A stretch of 64,000 nt of DNA from Adineta ricciae (Eukaryota; Rotifera; Eurotatoria; Adinetida; Adinetidae). The position numbers and the translations under genes were made by a program. The notes below the pieces were generated by a model, which made no database searches, had not been told where the DNA came from, and worked only from the letters and a program-made list of their open reading frames with translations. Location of the stretch: positions 62,001 through 126,000 of the forward strand of contig CAJNOJ010000194.1 in assembly GCA_905250025.1 (NCBI GenBank), written 5' to 3'. Of this stretch, positions 1 to 13,000 are shown piece by piece; the first letter of the stretch is position 1; every line of letters starts with the position of its first letter.

Positions 1-3000
1 GAAATTTTAATTTTTAAAATAGGTTGGACAAATAATAAAAAAGAAAAAATGATAATTGGTTATTCTGAAGTATCAATATTTAATGTTCAATTACCAATAG
101 GAGATAATCAAACATCATTACTTCATTTATTTATTGATATTCGTGATGAAATGAATTGTATAAATGAAATAAATATTTCATCTGTTTATATTTTATTTGA
201 TAATGAAGGAATTGATAATTTATTAAATGATATTTCACAATCAAAAGGAGAAAATACAACAAATTCAATAATTCATTTACTTGCAAGTCAAAATCAAAAT
301 ATTGTTGGACAAATTTTAACATCTGTTTCACAACAATTTAATCAAAAAGGAATAAAAGATATTGAAAAAGTTATTTCAAGTAAATTTAATTTAAAATTAA
401 TAATAAAAATTCTTCTTTTTTTCTTATTAAAAGATGGTGTTCCAATAGGAAGTATTTCAATTACATCATTAAATTCTTTAAATAAAATTTCAGTAAGTAA
501 TTTAATAAAAAAATAAATTTAATTATTTTTAAAATAAAAAATTTAGACAACAAATTCATTTAATGAATCTGCATTAAAAGATTATGAAAAAAATTTAAAT
601 TCTCGTGCAAATGCTCGAGATTATTTAATAACATTTCTTCAATCAATTCTTATAACAACAATTAATAGTATTAAATTACAATCATCAACTTTATCACAAA
701 TAACACAATCAACAAATGAATTAACTCGATCAACTTTAGTAAAAATTTTAAATTTCTTTTTTTCTTTTTCTTTTCTTTTGTTTAGACATTTGCATCAAAT
801 CGATGTTTTCAATTATCTCAAAAATTATATTTAATGAGAGAAAAAGTTGCATATGAAGATGTTGAAATTGCATCAAATTCTCTTATTCAATGTGCAACAA
901 ATCTTCTTAGTGTAAAATTAATTTCTTTTTTTTCTTTTTAATTTAAATAAAAATATAATTTAGGCTGTAAATGGTCCATTACAACAACGAACAAAAATTT
1001 TAGAAATTGATTCATTTCGTGCAACATCATTTCCAGAAAATTATGATACTGATATTGAATATGAATGGGCAAATTTAAGTAAAAAAAGAAAAAAAAGATT
1101 TTTTTTATAAATAATTTTTTTTTCGAAAAGATTTATTTGCTAATGGAAATGATTTTTCATGGGAAACAATTGAAAATAATCGAAATGATTATTATCAAAG
1201 AAAATTATCAAATGAAATTACAAATCAAATGAATGAAATTATTTCTCTTTTAACTTCAACAATAAATTTAAATTTAAATATTGGACAAAATTGTCAAATT
1301 GAAACATCACAAGTAATTATGTCATTAGAAACAAAATCAAATGAATTTTTTTCAAATTCTTTTCAACAATCAATTGGAAATGGTCAAATAAATCTTCCTT
1401 CAAATTTTTCATTTTATTTAAATGAAACAAAAAAAGTTTCAATTCGAGTAAATTTTCAAAAACAAAAAGAAAAAACAAAAATTCTTTTTTTTTTTATTTG
1501 ATTTATTTAGTCTTTAATGAATCCATTAGCTTCATTTGGAAATTCCAAAATAACATCAAATACAAATGTTTCAAGAACAATTACATTTTCAATTTTAGAT
1601 GAAAATTCATCAGAAATTTCAATAAAAACAAATGAAAATACAACAATTGAACTTTTTATTCCTCGTGATCCTAATTTAATAATTCCTTCAATGATTTATC
1701 AAAATGTCACATCAATGAATTCAACACCACATGAATTTTTATTTCATTTTCATTATTTACCAATCAATTTTTCACTTTCAGTTTCAATTCATTGGGAAAT
1801 TAAAGTTTTACAAAGAAATCTTTCTTATTTATTTATTTATCGATTTGATCAAATGCCACAATTAAATAGTTCAATCAATCAAATTGATGGTTGGCATATT
1901 TTTTGTCCATCAACATTAAATAATGAAAATATTTATCAATATTTTCTTAATAATCAACAAACAATTGGTCATGAAATTCTTATTTATGGTATTCGACAAT
2001 TAAATTCAACAGAAATTAATGAAAGATGTTCAAATTCGAAAAGAAATGATCCACCAATTACAGATATTCGATATAATTTTACAAATGATTATTTATTACG
2101 AGTTTATACATCCGGTTGTTATTATTTGGATTCGAATAATCAATGGAAATCAGATGGAACGATCGTACGTTGAAAATTCATTGAAATGAACAATTTCGAA
2201 GGAAAACAATTTCATTTTAGGTTGGACCGTTGACAAATTATTCTCATACACAATGTTTTACAAATCATTTAACAACTTTTGCAGGTGGTTTTCTTGTTTT
2301 ACCGAATTCAATGAATTGGAATTACGTTTTTTCCAATGCGGATTTTCTGAAAAATAAAACAATTTATCTCACAGTTATTTGTGTTTCGGTGATTTATTTC
2401 ATTTTATTAATTTATGCGAGATTTTATGATAAAAAAGATTTGGAGAAATTAGGTGTGACAGTTTTACCCGATAATCATAAAAATGACGAATATTTCTATG
2501 AAATTATTGTTTTTACCGGTCAACGAAAGAGTTCGGGAACGAAATCCAATGTTTATTTTGTTCTTCATGGAAATGATGATGAAACAAATATTCGAACATT
2601 TGCAGATCCAAATCGTGAAATTCTTCAACGTGGTGGAATTGATGCATTTCTCATGAGTGTTCCGAAATCTCTTGGTTTATTAAATTGTATTCGTATTTGG
2701 CATAATAATTCAGGTAAAGGATCGTCTTCATCATGGTTTTTAAAATATTTAATTATTCGTGATTTACAAACAATGGAAACATTTCATTTTATTTGTCAAA
2801 AATGGTTGGCAGTCGAAGAAGATGATGGAAAAGTAGAAAGTTTCTTTTGATGAATAATTAATTAATGTTTTTTTTTCTACCAAAAATAGATTGAACGACT
2901 TTTACCGGTTGCGAGTGATCTGGAAAAACAGCAATTTGCACATCTCTTAGCAAAACGAACTTACCATAGTGTTTCCGATGGTCATTTATGGTTTTCAATC

Positions 3001-6000
3001 TTTTCTCGTCCACCATCAAATCAATTTACACGTGTTCAACGATGTACATGTTGTTTTGTTCTGTTCTTTTTCTCAATGTTTTTAAATATTATGTATTATG
3101 ATTTATCAACTGAAGCCAAATCAACAAATTCATCCACTAGTGTTAGTTTATCTTTTGCTGGTCTTTATATCACAAGTGAACAAGTATGTTTTCATCTCTT
3201 CTTATTCTCCTTTTTGTATACTCAAAAAGTGAGTTCATACCTATTGCGAAATCGATCAGTGTGTCCCGTTCAACCTTTCAGTAGAATTTTCTCAGATTCT
3301 TATATATAGAATTGTATAATTGTGTGTTAACTCACTTTTTGTACCAGTTATGGTTGCCTAACTTTCCATGATAGTCCCTTGTAGGCCTAGAGAGATACGG
3401 AGAAACTGTCGACGGACCACCAAGAGAGCAAGTATGAGCTACCTGGATGAAATTTCATCCAAGAGGCTTTATTTCCTTTTCTGAAAGAAAGAGTTATAGC
3501 GTCATAAAGACAGTCATGAAAATGCGTAAAGTTTGTTTGTTTGCATAATCCAATCAGATTGCAGCATACTATAAATCAATGAAATTTACTTATGGCCACC
3601 AAAGATTGACTACTGATGAGGTAACGGAGGTCGAGGATCTCGAATCTAAGGTTAAGTTTTCGAAATTCCAATCATCTAATTACAAGTAGTGCTCATCCGT
3701 TGGATTCGCTGACTCATTTCTGAAAGTATCGGGAAACTAGTAGATAAACGCTCTCACTTAAATCTCAATCTAATTGGCTTCGAACTGAAGTCGCTTTTAT
3801 GCTCATTCTTTCATTTGCTGCTTCATTCATGTTCGATTACTTTGAATTCATTTGTCCAAAGACGTAAACAAAACGAACGCCGCTTATAAAAATTTATTCA
3901 TCGACTCTCCTCAGACTACTCTGAATAAAAAATCAATTTATTTTCACTTATTTTATCTCCTCTAAGCAATTGAAATAAATGCCTAGTTGTTCGTCGGCCT
4001 TCCTCCGGTCGGCCACTCACCGGTAGCCGTTAGCGTCGAACTTTGTGCCGTTGTGACTGTCCAAAACAACATTTGTCAGAGGAAGTATTACTGAGTGGTT
4101 AGCATCAGATAATGTTTGGGTAAGGTAATATAACTGTTTGTATAATCGTGATGTTATCAATATGCTGATGTGTATGAATATCCAACAATCCGATGTTAGT
4201 CAGCTATTTCTTTTCAGTTCTACATATTGCTACTTCAAGCACTATTGCCTAAGAAAAACTTCCCTGCAAAAAGCCGACGTTTATCTAAAAAACAGAACAG
4301 GATTTTTTATTGAAAAACTAACAACACATTACAGATCTTGGGAACAGATTACCCTTCGGTCAACTCTTACTTGACAATATAAGAACTAATCATTAGCTAA
4401 TTAACTGTTTAATTAGTTAGTATTTGCGAAAATTAACTGCAGATTTGGGATGCTCGACCCCGATTACCCTCCAGTCGACCCTTATTCGACCACCAAAAAA
4501 TGTTTTCATTGCTTAATTAGCGAATTGAAATTTCGAAAAACTGACACCGGATTCGAGATCCTCTACCTCGATTACCTTGCAACAATCACTTCGTTAGGAA
4601 CATCGTTAAGTTTTCATTGATTTATGAAATGCTGCAATCTGATTGACTTGGACAAACAAACAAACTTTAACCAGTTTTAACGCGGTTATAACCCTTTCTT
4701 CCAGAAAAGGGAATGTAATATGTTACCGAGAATCGATTGAACGGATCTTATCGCTGTAGTAGACGGAAAACATGAGTGTATTATTAGACGTAGTCAGTGT
4801 CCTCCATCCGTTTATACGATAACTGTAGAGAGACTAATGTGATTGAGATGAAATTGTTGAGGATGTGTTATTACATGAAAATCTCTGAAGAAATCGAAGA
4901 TGAGACTGATTGGACAAACAATTCATGTTTGATCGAAAAAGAAAATGATATTTCTCTCAGATTCTTTATGTCTTCTATCTGATTCACTTTTTTTGCAGTA
5001 CACATAACTCTCGGATAAAGTGTGAAGTTTTCATATTTATTTTTATTTGTATTTGATTAGATAAGCATTGGAATAATTGTGGAAATTTTTGCATTTCTTC
5101 CAAGTTTATTTCTTATACAATTATTTCGACGTCTTCGTCCTCGTCGACCTCAACAATCACCATTACGTAAAGCTTTATATAAAGTTCGACCAAAAACACA
5201 AAGGTTTGTTGAATTAGAGTTGAAATGTTGATGAAAGAAGATTATTTGATTTAGCGAAAATGATACAATTGATATGAAGATGATGCAGATGAAGAAGAAG
5301 AAGAAGAAATCAACATTGATGTTTCCTTGGTGGTGTATTTTTATTGGTTATGGATTATGTTTAATCATTGTTGGTGTTTCAATTTTATTTATAATCGCTC
5401 GTGGAATTGAATTTGGTGATTTAAAAAGTCAAAAATGGTTAACATCAATTCTCACTGGATTTTTCTCATCAATTTTATTTATTCAACCAATTAAAGTGAG
5501 AAAGATTTGTAAATAATAATAATGAAAAGTATTTCATAATATTTTTATATTGAAGATCGTTGTATTGGCGATATTCTTTGCATGTTTTTGTTCAAAATCA
5601 AATGATGAAAATAGAGAAGCAAATGAATGGTTAGATGATAATTGTGTTGATTTGAATTGTGATGAAGAATATCTTCATGAAAATAAGGTTTGTTTTATTT
5701 TTTTTAATTTTCTTTGATAAAATATTAAAAATGAATGCGAAAAATTGAATATTTTGAAAAGGATGAAAATTTATTTACATATCGAAATCCAATTCGTGCA
5801 AATCGTTTAACAGAAAATGAAGTAATAAGTTTACGTGAAGAACGTTTAAAAGAAATCGAAATGTGGTCAATGATTCGAGAAATTGTTATTTATATAATAT
5901 TTCTTATTTTCTTATTTATTGTTGTTTATTCTAATCGAGATTCCAATTCATTTTTACAAGTAAATCATTTACGAAAATACTTTCTCAATACTCGACAAGA

Positions 6001-7752
6001 AAATTTTGATTTTACAAAAGTAAAAAAATGATAAGAAAAAGAAAAGATTTTGAATATAAAAATGATTTTATTTAAGATTTCAACAGTTGATGATTATTGG
6101 AATTGGTTAGAAAAAAGTTTTATTAAAAATCTTCGTGCACAAAAATGGTATAATGATGATCCACCTCGAAATTTAAGTGGATTTATTAATGATAAATCTT
6201 CACGATTAATTGGTTGGGCAACAATGAGACAATTACGAGTCAAATCTGAATTATGTATTAAAAGAAATTTTATTGAATCAAATTGTTTATTTGATTATAA
6301 TTTTTTAAATGAAGATAAAATTTCATATAAACCAGGATGGACAAATGTAACATTAACAAATTCAATAAATTCATTTCTTTTGAAATCATTTCAATATCAA
6401 TCAAATGAAACATTAGATACATATATTTATTATGGAAATCATGGAATATATGGAAAAGGTGGTTATATTTATGAATTTCGTGGAAATTTATTATCATTAC
6501 AAACAAATCTTTCTCAACTTCATCAAAATCAATGGATTGATAATCGAACACGTGCAATAATTATACAATTAACTTTATATAATCCAAATGTTCAATTATT
6601 TACATCAATAACATTTTTAACTGAATTTTTATCATCAAGTGGTGTTTATCCATCAGCTCGATTTGAACCAATTCATTTTCAAAGTAAAATTTCTTTTCTT
6701 TTATTTCTTCTTTTTGTTTTTTTTTGTTCATTGTAGTTTTTTCATCAATTTTTGAATTAATTTCTACAATTTTTTATTTAATTTTAATTATTTATTTTAT
6801 GTTTATTGAATTACGATTGATGTTTAATTTACAATTCAAATATTTCCTTCGATTTTGGTCTTTTATTGAAATTGGAATAATTATTTGTTCATGGACAAGT
6901 CTTTTGATTTATATTTGGCGTTATCGAGAATGTCAAAGAATTGAAAATTTATTTGAAAAAACCAATGGATTTAATTTTATTAATTTACAATTTACTTCAT
7001 TTATTAATGATATTTTAAATTCTCTTTTAAGTTTTTTATGTTTTTTTGGAACAATTAAATTAGTTAAATTATGTCGTTTTAATCAACGTCTTTATTTATT
7101 TATTTCAACACTTCAATATTCAGGCAAAGAATTATTATCATTTTCATTTATGTTTATAATTGTATTTATGTCATTTTTATGTTTATTTTATTTTTTATTT
7201 ATATCAAAATTACCACAATGTTCAAATTTATTAGGAACAGCACAAATGTTATTTGAAATGATGTTAATGAAATTTGATGCACATCAATTGAATGATGCAG
7301 ATGCTTTTCTTGGACCCTTTTCTTTCAGTTTATTTATTATCTTTGTTGTTTTTATTTGTATGAGTATGTTTTTTTCAATTATTGGAGATAATTTTCGATT
7401 AGCAAGAGAAAATATCAATCAAACTAATCGACATTTATATTCATATGCATTCAAAACATTAATTCAATGGACAGGTTAGAAGAAATTATTTAGATTTATT
7501 TTTCTTTTTTTATTTGTTTTTCTTAGGACTGAAGAAATCGAATGGTGAAGAGATTTATGTAAAGAAAGATGAACGAATGCGTTCGGAATATCGTAATCCA
7601 ATTGATCAATTACCAGAGAAAGTAGATCAATTACTTAATGCATTAAACAGTGTATGTTATAAATAATGAAGAAGAAAATTATCTTTGAGATTTTCGTTTT
7701 TTAGATTTATGTCAATCAATCCAAAGATAAACTCAAACTCAAGACACTTTAA
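1..7752 (+). CDS. PKD1: Polycystin-1-like membrane protein, 3' portion (5' end outside window)
   Basis: Multi-exon gene entering from the left edge. In order I see a REJ-type extracellular region (about 23-2000), a GPS site near 2100-2290 (Cys pair, then CFTNHLTTF), the first membrane helix at 2350-2420, and a PLAT/LH2 domain in 2490-2840. Several more helices follow (3050-3130, 5070-5560, 5880-5930), then the polycystin extracellular domain at 6080-6690 and the six-helix polycystin channel region at 6735-7475, with a short charged tail ending at 7750-7752. This order is that of polycystin-1 (11 helices), a large receptor that pairs with TRPP/polycystin-2 channels and self-cleaves at the GPS. 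Introns are about 45-65 bp except one of 1.9 kb (3184-5060). Coding sequence is very AT-rich, with codons mostly ending in A or T. It could belong to any PKD1 or PKD1L subfamily; family assignment is secure. Confidence 0.9.
3184..5060. mobile_element. Oversized polycystin intron carrying a fold-back (MITE-like) element
   Basis: This intron (donor GTATG at 3184, acceptor TTAG ending 5060) is about 30 times longer than its neighbours. Inside, 3472-3682 and 4512-4712 form a long imperfect inverted repeat: for example, the reverse complement of the left arm's Cys-free AT block with GCAGCAT and CAAACAAACAAAC recurs at 4630-4665, and GAGGTCGAGGATCTCGAAT recurs inverted at 4550-4570. No transposase frame is visible between the arms, so it looks like a non-autonomous fold-back element or MITE of about 1.24 kb. 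Family unknown. Confidence 0.7.
4333..4655. repeat. Three diverged tandem units of about 107 bp
   Basis: Related units begin near 4333, 4440 and 4548. Each opens with a CAGATCTTGGGA- or GGATTCGAGATCC-like block, then GATTACC and TCGACC-like words and an AATTAGCTAATT-type AT stretch. Spacing is 107-108 bp. They lie in the right half of the fold-back element. Confidence 0.6.
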
Positions 7753-7841
7753 TCCAAGAATGACTTTTACACACATGTTTGACTTCATTTTTCGGAAAAA
7801 TATAATTTTACTGCTTTTTTGTGTACGTGTTACATGTTTCC

Positions 7842-7847
7842 AATAAA
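7842..7847 (+). terminator. Polyadenylation signal AATAAA of the polycystin gene
   Basis: Canonical AATAAA about 90 bases after the stop codon at 7750-7752, the only such hexamer close downstream. Confidence 0.6.
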
Positions 7848-7852
7848 GAATT

Positions 7853-8667
7853 CTGATATAAACAACAATTCGAATTTTTCAGTTCAACGAATTTAAATGA
7901 CTTTATACCATCGATGTTTATTGATCTCCAAATATTCTTCTGTTCCAACTAATTCTGTTATACATAGAAATTCTGAAAGTTTATAATGCTAAAATTCATC
8001 GAACACAGAAAAAAAAACCAACGATTATAGTGTAATATCTAAACAACGTTCGTCTTCCGTTCACTAAGCTTTAAAGAAATTAACTAAGAGAAAGAACAAA
8101 ACATCGCGTGTTTGTAACACCTGACGATATACCTAGACTATTTCTTTATAAAACACCGAGATAAACATGTCGAAAAAGGGAGAGAACAGAACGACAACTG
8201 AAGAAGATATTCAAACAAGCCAGATGATAACATCAAATCGTGAGTATTATTCTATGAGATCAACAACGTCATTTTTATCCTTATCAGAAAACAAACTCGA
8301 CATATCGTAATTTGGAAAAACTTTCATCATTACTCTCGATTACATCAAATGTCTCGTTTTCTTTCTTCTCAACATTCTATACAGATAAACATACAAAGCA
8401 TGATTTGATCCGACTTGAATAGCTCATCACACATTTGACACACATGCACTCACTCACTCACTCACATTCAAAGAATTGATTGTTTTGAAAAAAAAAGAGA
8501 AAAGAAGCAAAATAATCAAGAACTTGATGGTTCAACAACAGAAACAGTCGTCATCAATTTGGGCAAAACATCTTGACAAAGTGATGACATACTATTCGAT
8601 TGGCTATTATTATTATTGTTGTTGTTCTTGTCATTTCCAATAATATTACTACGAAATCGTTTGACAG
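7853..8667. other. Gene-free stretch between polycystin and the Capicua-like gene
   Basis: No coding region recognised. On the minus strand 8518-8642 could extend the Capicua-like reading (AVKRFRSN, Asn-rich, ending EPSSS then stop) if the AG at about 8643 is used as a splice acceptor, but I found no matching in-frame donor of normal intron length. A TCAC-rich short repeat lies at 8448-8465. Confidence 0.5.
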
Positions 8668-10036
8668 CTAGAAGACAAAAGATTTATTATCGCTTCCACT
8701 TTGACAAGTAAACATACTTGGTGACGGGATTGATTCAATGTCGATTTCGACATCATCATTATCTTCACTTAAACGACGCGTCAAAGGAGAATTTCGATGA
8801 TCTGATAAAACCGGTGATCGACTGACATCAACGGAATGTTGTCGAATCATAGGTATCAATGGTGCAAAAGCGCTCGATGGATGGTTAGGATTGACTAGTA
8901 ATGGTGTTGTTGTTAATGAAGGTGTTGAAAACGATCGAAGAGGATGAATATTGGGGAATCCGGTTGCTGTTGTGCCTGCTACCGACGATGTTGATGATGT
9001 TGGGGCGAGTGGATGATAGAATGGTAAAACTGGTGATGGCACGTAATCGAAACGACGTTGGTAATACTCAGCAAGAAATGGAAGGGCAGCGGCGTGAGGA
9101 AATGTTCCCATGGGTCCAACGAAACGGTTCATTGGTTCGCGCATTTGGGACAAATGTTTGGAACAAAACCCGTGTCGTTGGGATTCTTTTTGACACTGGT
9201 TCATTCCACATAGGCGACGCCACTGTTTTCCATTGAATTTTTTTCGTATACCAGTGTTTCTACATTAAAAACGAAGATCAACAAAGGAAAGTGAAGGGAT
9301 TTTTTCTTTACCCCATTGTAAAAATATCGCCTTTTTTGATTCCTTGAAGTTTGTTCATTGTTTGTTGTTCGCCTTTCTTGAATTCTCGTTCGACTTCTTC
9401 ATCATCTTCATCTTTGTGTTCAGCTGGCGGTGTCGGATACGCATTCTGTTGATTCGTTACCGATGAATCAATCGAGATTGGTCGAAAAACAGAGAGATTT
9501 TGTTGATGAAGACGTAATTCTTCATGCCACGGTTCAGACAATAATCGAATATTTTGTCTCGTAAACCAAACATCTTCTTGATTTTCTTCACTATCCTCTT
9601 GATTGTTATTCGAATCTCGAAATTCAATTGAAAATTCTAAACGTGTCGGATGTTTTGATCGTATTCGTCCGCAAAAGAATTCGGTGCTATTTTCCGTTTT
9701 CATTCGACGAACACACACTAATATATTATTCACGAGATCTTGACACGCTGGAATATTATCAATTATGATCGATGGAAAATGTTTTGATATTGGCTGATGA
9801 ATATCAATTGTTAAAGGAGACGATTGTTCATCACGTGTTGATATTTTGATGAGATGAGAATCAATAATATCGAGAATCACACCAAGATGATAACAGTTTG
9901 GATTCGATTTATCAAGTACTAAGATACTTTGTTGTCGCCATTGATTTGCATCTAATACAAACGATGTTGAAGGTGTTGGTGTACAACTTTGTTGTTGCCA
10001 ACGCTTCTTCGGCGGACAGGCATCGTCATAGGCCAT
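8668..10036 (-). CDS. CIC: Capicua-like protein with long-isoform N-terminal modules, no HMG box
   Basis: Two coding exons (10036-9312 and 9259-8668, intron 9260-9311) give 438 residues. About residues 25-170 form a Tudor-like/DUF4819-type region ([33 protein letters not shown]). The exon junction then makes [15 protein letters not shown] followed by [14 protein letters not shown], the Cys/His motif I know from the long isoform of Capicua (CIC-L). A Pro/Ser-rich tail ends at TAG 8668-8670. Capicua is a nuclear HMG-box repressor acting below receptor tyrosine kinase/ERK signalling. Neither the HMG box nor the C-terminal C1 motif is visible downstream. The start ATG lies 16 bases after a splice acceptor (TTTTAG, ending 10053), so an untranslated exon or a spliced leader joins upstream; a candidate donor GTAAG sits at about 10966-10971. 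Either a truncated paralog or a real short form. Confidence 0.72.
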
Positions 10037-10053
10037 GTAATGATGTCTGCCTA

Positions 10054-13000
10054 AAACAAAAATCCTCGACATATTTATATATGTTATAATTGAGAAAAAA
10101 AAAGCAAGTGTGTGTATGTCCACGGAATGTGACATCCAAACGCGAAAGTAAACGGAGAACGCACATTTTTTGGTTATTTATCGTCCATGGAATCCATAGT
10201 ATGTCATTTCTATCTTGCTTTCGTTTCGCGAACACGAGAAGGAGAAAGAGAAACCTGCAGAGCAATTATTAGTAACAGGTCATCGACGACGCAAAAAAAG
10301 CATTGAGTAAAATGTTGCAAAAAAAAAAACAGAAGAAAACAGATGGGAGATGTGTCTTTAAGAAAAGAAAAGAAAAAATCTTCTCTCAGCTGACAAATGT
10401 TTGTGAATGAGAAAAAGAAAATTTCATGTCCGAGAACAAGTCGAACAAACAACGATGTTTCACTATGGAACGTACGATGTATTAGTCGTACGTTAAAAAC
10501 AACATCTGTCTGTTTCTTTTCATCTAACAAATACGGCGTATGTGTCTGTGCGCGTAAAAAAGCGATTCTGTTTCTACTCACTTAAACAACGATGAAAAAA
10601 AAAACAGGAGTAATGTTCTTTTTGAAAAAAAAATTCAAAATAACCGACTCGGAAAGAAAGAGAAGAAAATGCTTTCCCAGTAATTCTAATCTTTGAAACA
10701 GAACTAAAATATTTATAATAATATAGATATAAAGAAGTAAACAAAAAGATCCATCATCAATTTGTTAATCATCTCGTCTTTTTTTCCTCGCTCTCTCTCT
10801 CTCTTCTTTAGCAAACGAACGTCTAACAAAAGACGCAAAAACACAAACACCACTCATTAGTTTCTTATCGTCAGAAGTAGAAGAAAATAACAGTGAAATT
10901 AAAGAAGAGATATAAAATAAACGATGATAATATGTGTCAAAGTGCAAAGCAATATTTTCTATTACTTACCTTCAATTTTTATCTATTGTCAATAGAGAAA
11001 GACTGACGAAAGAGAAATACTTGAGAAAAAAAGAAAAAGAAAAAGTCCTTTACTCTTTGAAATGAACATTAAAATGAATATTTGAGTGTATGAAAGTGTT
11101 TATAGACACAAAGCATCTGATAACAAAATCTTTGGGAAAGAAAAAAAAAAGAAGAGCTGGCAATCAACTATCGACGATGCAAAATGTCTCACTTCTTCTC
11201 GGTTTCCGTCGGGTTTTTCATGCACATACATACACATTATGATCCCCTATCGCCTCTTTTTCTTTCTGTGTCTTTCTCGCATTATGTATTTTTGTCGTAT
11301 TCCTCTTCTTTCTTTTTCTTCCAAAACACATACAGACAGAAAAATCTCAGTTTGTGGACATATTACAAGTTACGCAAGGGGGTGGGTAGTGTATAGACCG
11401 ACTAAGTTCTTCGATTTACACCCATACACGCCGTTGCGTACGTACACACACACACACTGTTAATAATTACGTTGTTTTTCTATTTTTTTCCTTATATATA
11501 TATATACATTTCTTTTTCTTCTTTTCTCTCGTTGTTGATATGATGTTGTTGTTAATAGTATACTGATGTGTACGTGACAGTAAAACGCGACATATCATTC
11601 TTCGATTAATTTTTATGTCGTTCTTTTCTTTTCGCAGATGATTAATTTATTTATTTAATGTAAATTTGATAGAGAACGAACAGTTTCATATAGGTTGGAT
11701 GAAGAAGAAAAAAGACTTTTCTCCTATACTTTCTAAATGAATATTCTTTCCGCCGAGTTTAGAACTCTTTTATTACTACCTTGCTAACTACTTTTCTTTG
11801 TTCCTCGTGGATGTAACGATAAAAATAAACGACATAAAAAAAACAAGATTCATTTATCCGTATTCATCATTAATTTACAATGTTCGAAGAACAGTAAACT
11901 TTTTTTCAAAACGAGATTTTCTGCGGAGAGAAGCTGGTAGCTGTTTTCTCATTACAAATTTTGACTACATTTTGAAAATGAATCGACGAGTAGGGCATTA
12001 CAATCTGCTCCGGGTAATTAAATACTGAATTAGAATTTTGTAATCTTGTCATTACTTTGCATACAAGACGATTAAAATACGTTACGATGCGCTATTTGTA
12101 GGAGGATTGACACGTTCACCAAGAATGTCTTTAATTAGTAAATTTGATTTTCATAATTATAATATATTTACAAAAGAAATTCTGTTCGGTTGAGTTTATC
12201 AAACCTAACCAGGTCATTTGGAACACTATTGCCGAATCAATCTGAGTTTTTCATATGATTACTTGATCTGAATGAATATTGATTCTCTAGAATGAAGTAT
12301 TCCTATAACAAAAACTTTCATTTCAAAATCTTTACTTTTTTCATAGACGTCATGTTGAAGTATTCTTGTTCTTCTGATTATATGAAATGCATATACGAGT
12401 ACGGGACATATGCGTCTTTATTAAAGATCTTTCACGTTCCGTGCGTGAATGCGGTATTTCGAAGATTCAAACTACGAGAACTATTCATAATACATTCTTT
12501 TCTTCGTCTTAAAAACCTATTTTCTCCGTCCGGGTATATTGATGAAATTCAAAGTAACCGATATAATTGATGCATTACACATAAAAATACGAAAAATCAT
12601 CGATCATATTTTCTTATCTGTGTCATTCATGGTATGTATACTGGCAATTGTTGAAATTCAACACAATTATTAACTTAAGCTAAAGAATTTGACAGGAAAC
12701 AAATCGATTGTAGTGCCGGAAAGTCCAGTACGACAGGAAGTTAGTTCAACAACAATTTAAAATATACCACATGAATTGGAACTGTAACAGAGTACATTCA
12801 TATCTTTATGCCGATGTTTCGATTTAGAAGAAGATCGAACGTTTGTTAAATAGTGTCCTATATATGCATATACTTTTACAGATGAGAAGGTATATGATAT
12901 GCTTCCTACCTATTCATGACATCTCACTCTAAGATTTGTTTTTTCTATACGTTGGCAAAAGCAAAGGAAATTAAATACTATATCAACAATTTGCTTGCTT

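Noticed and set aside
8901-9236. Plus-strand open frame of 111 codons opposite the Capicua-like gene
   Set aside because: It lies entirely antisense to the Ser/Pro-rich exon, has no family motif, and owes its openness to the composition of the real frame.
10026-10947. Several overlapping open frames of 60-120 codons on both strands
   Set aside because: Lys/Phe/Ser-rich translations of A- and pyrimidine-rich DNA with no motif. The region fits an intron and promoter of the Capicua-like gene better.
11086-11463. 125-codon plus-strand open frame
   Set aside because: It translates CT- and AC-rich low-complexity DNA and ends in an ACACAC run; no motif, and no splice or start context.
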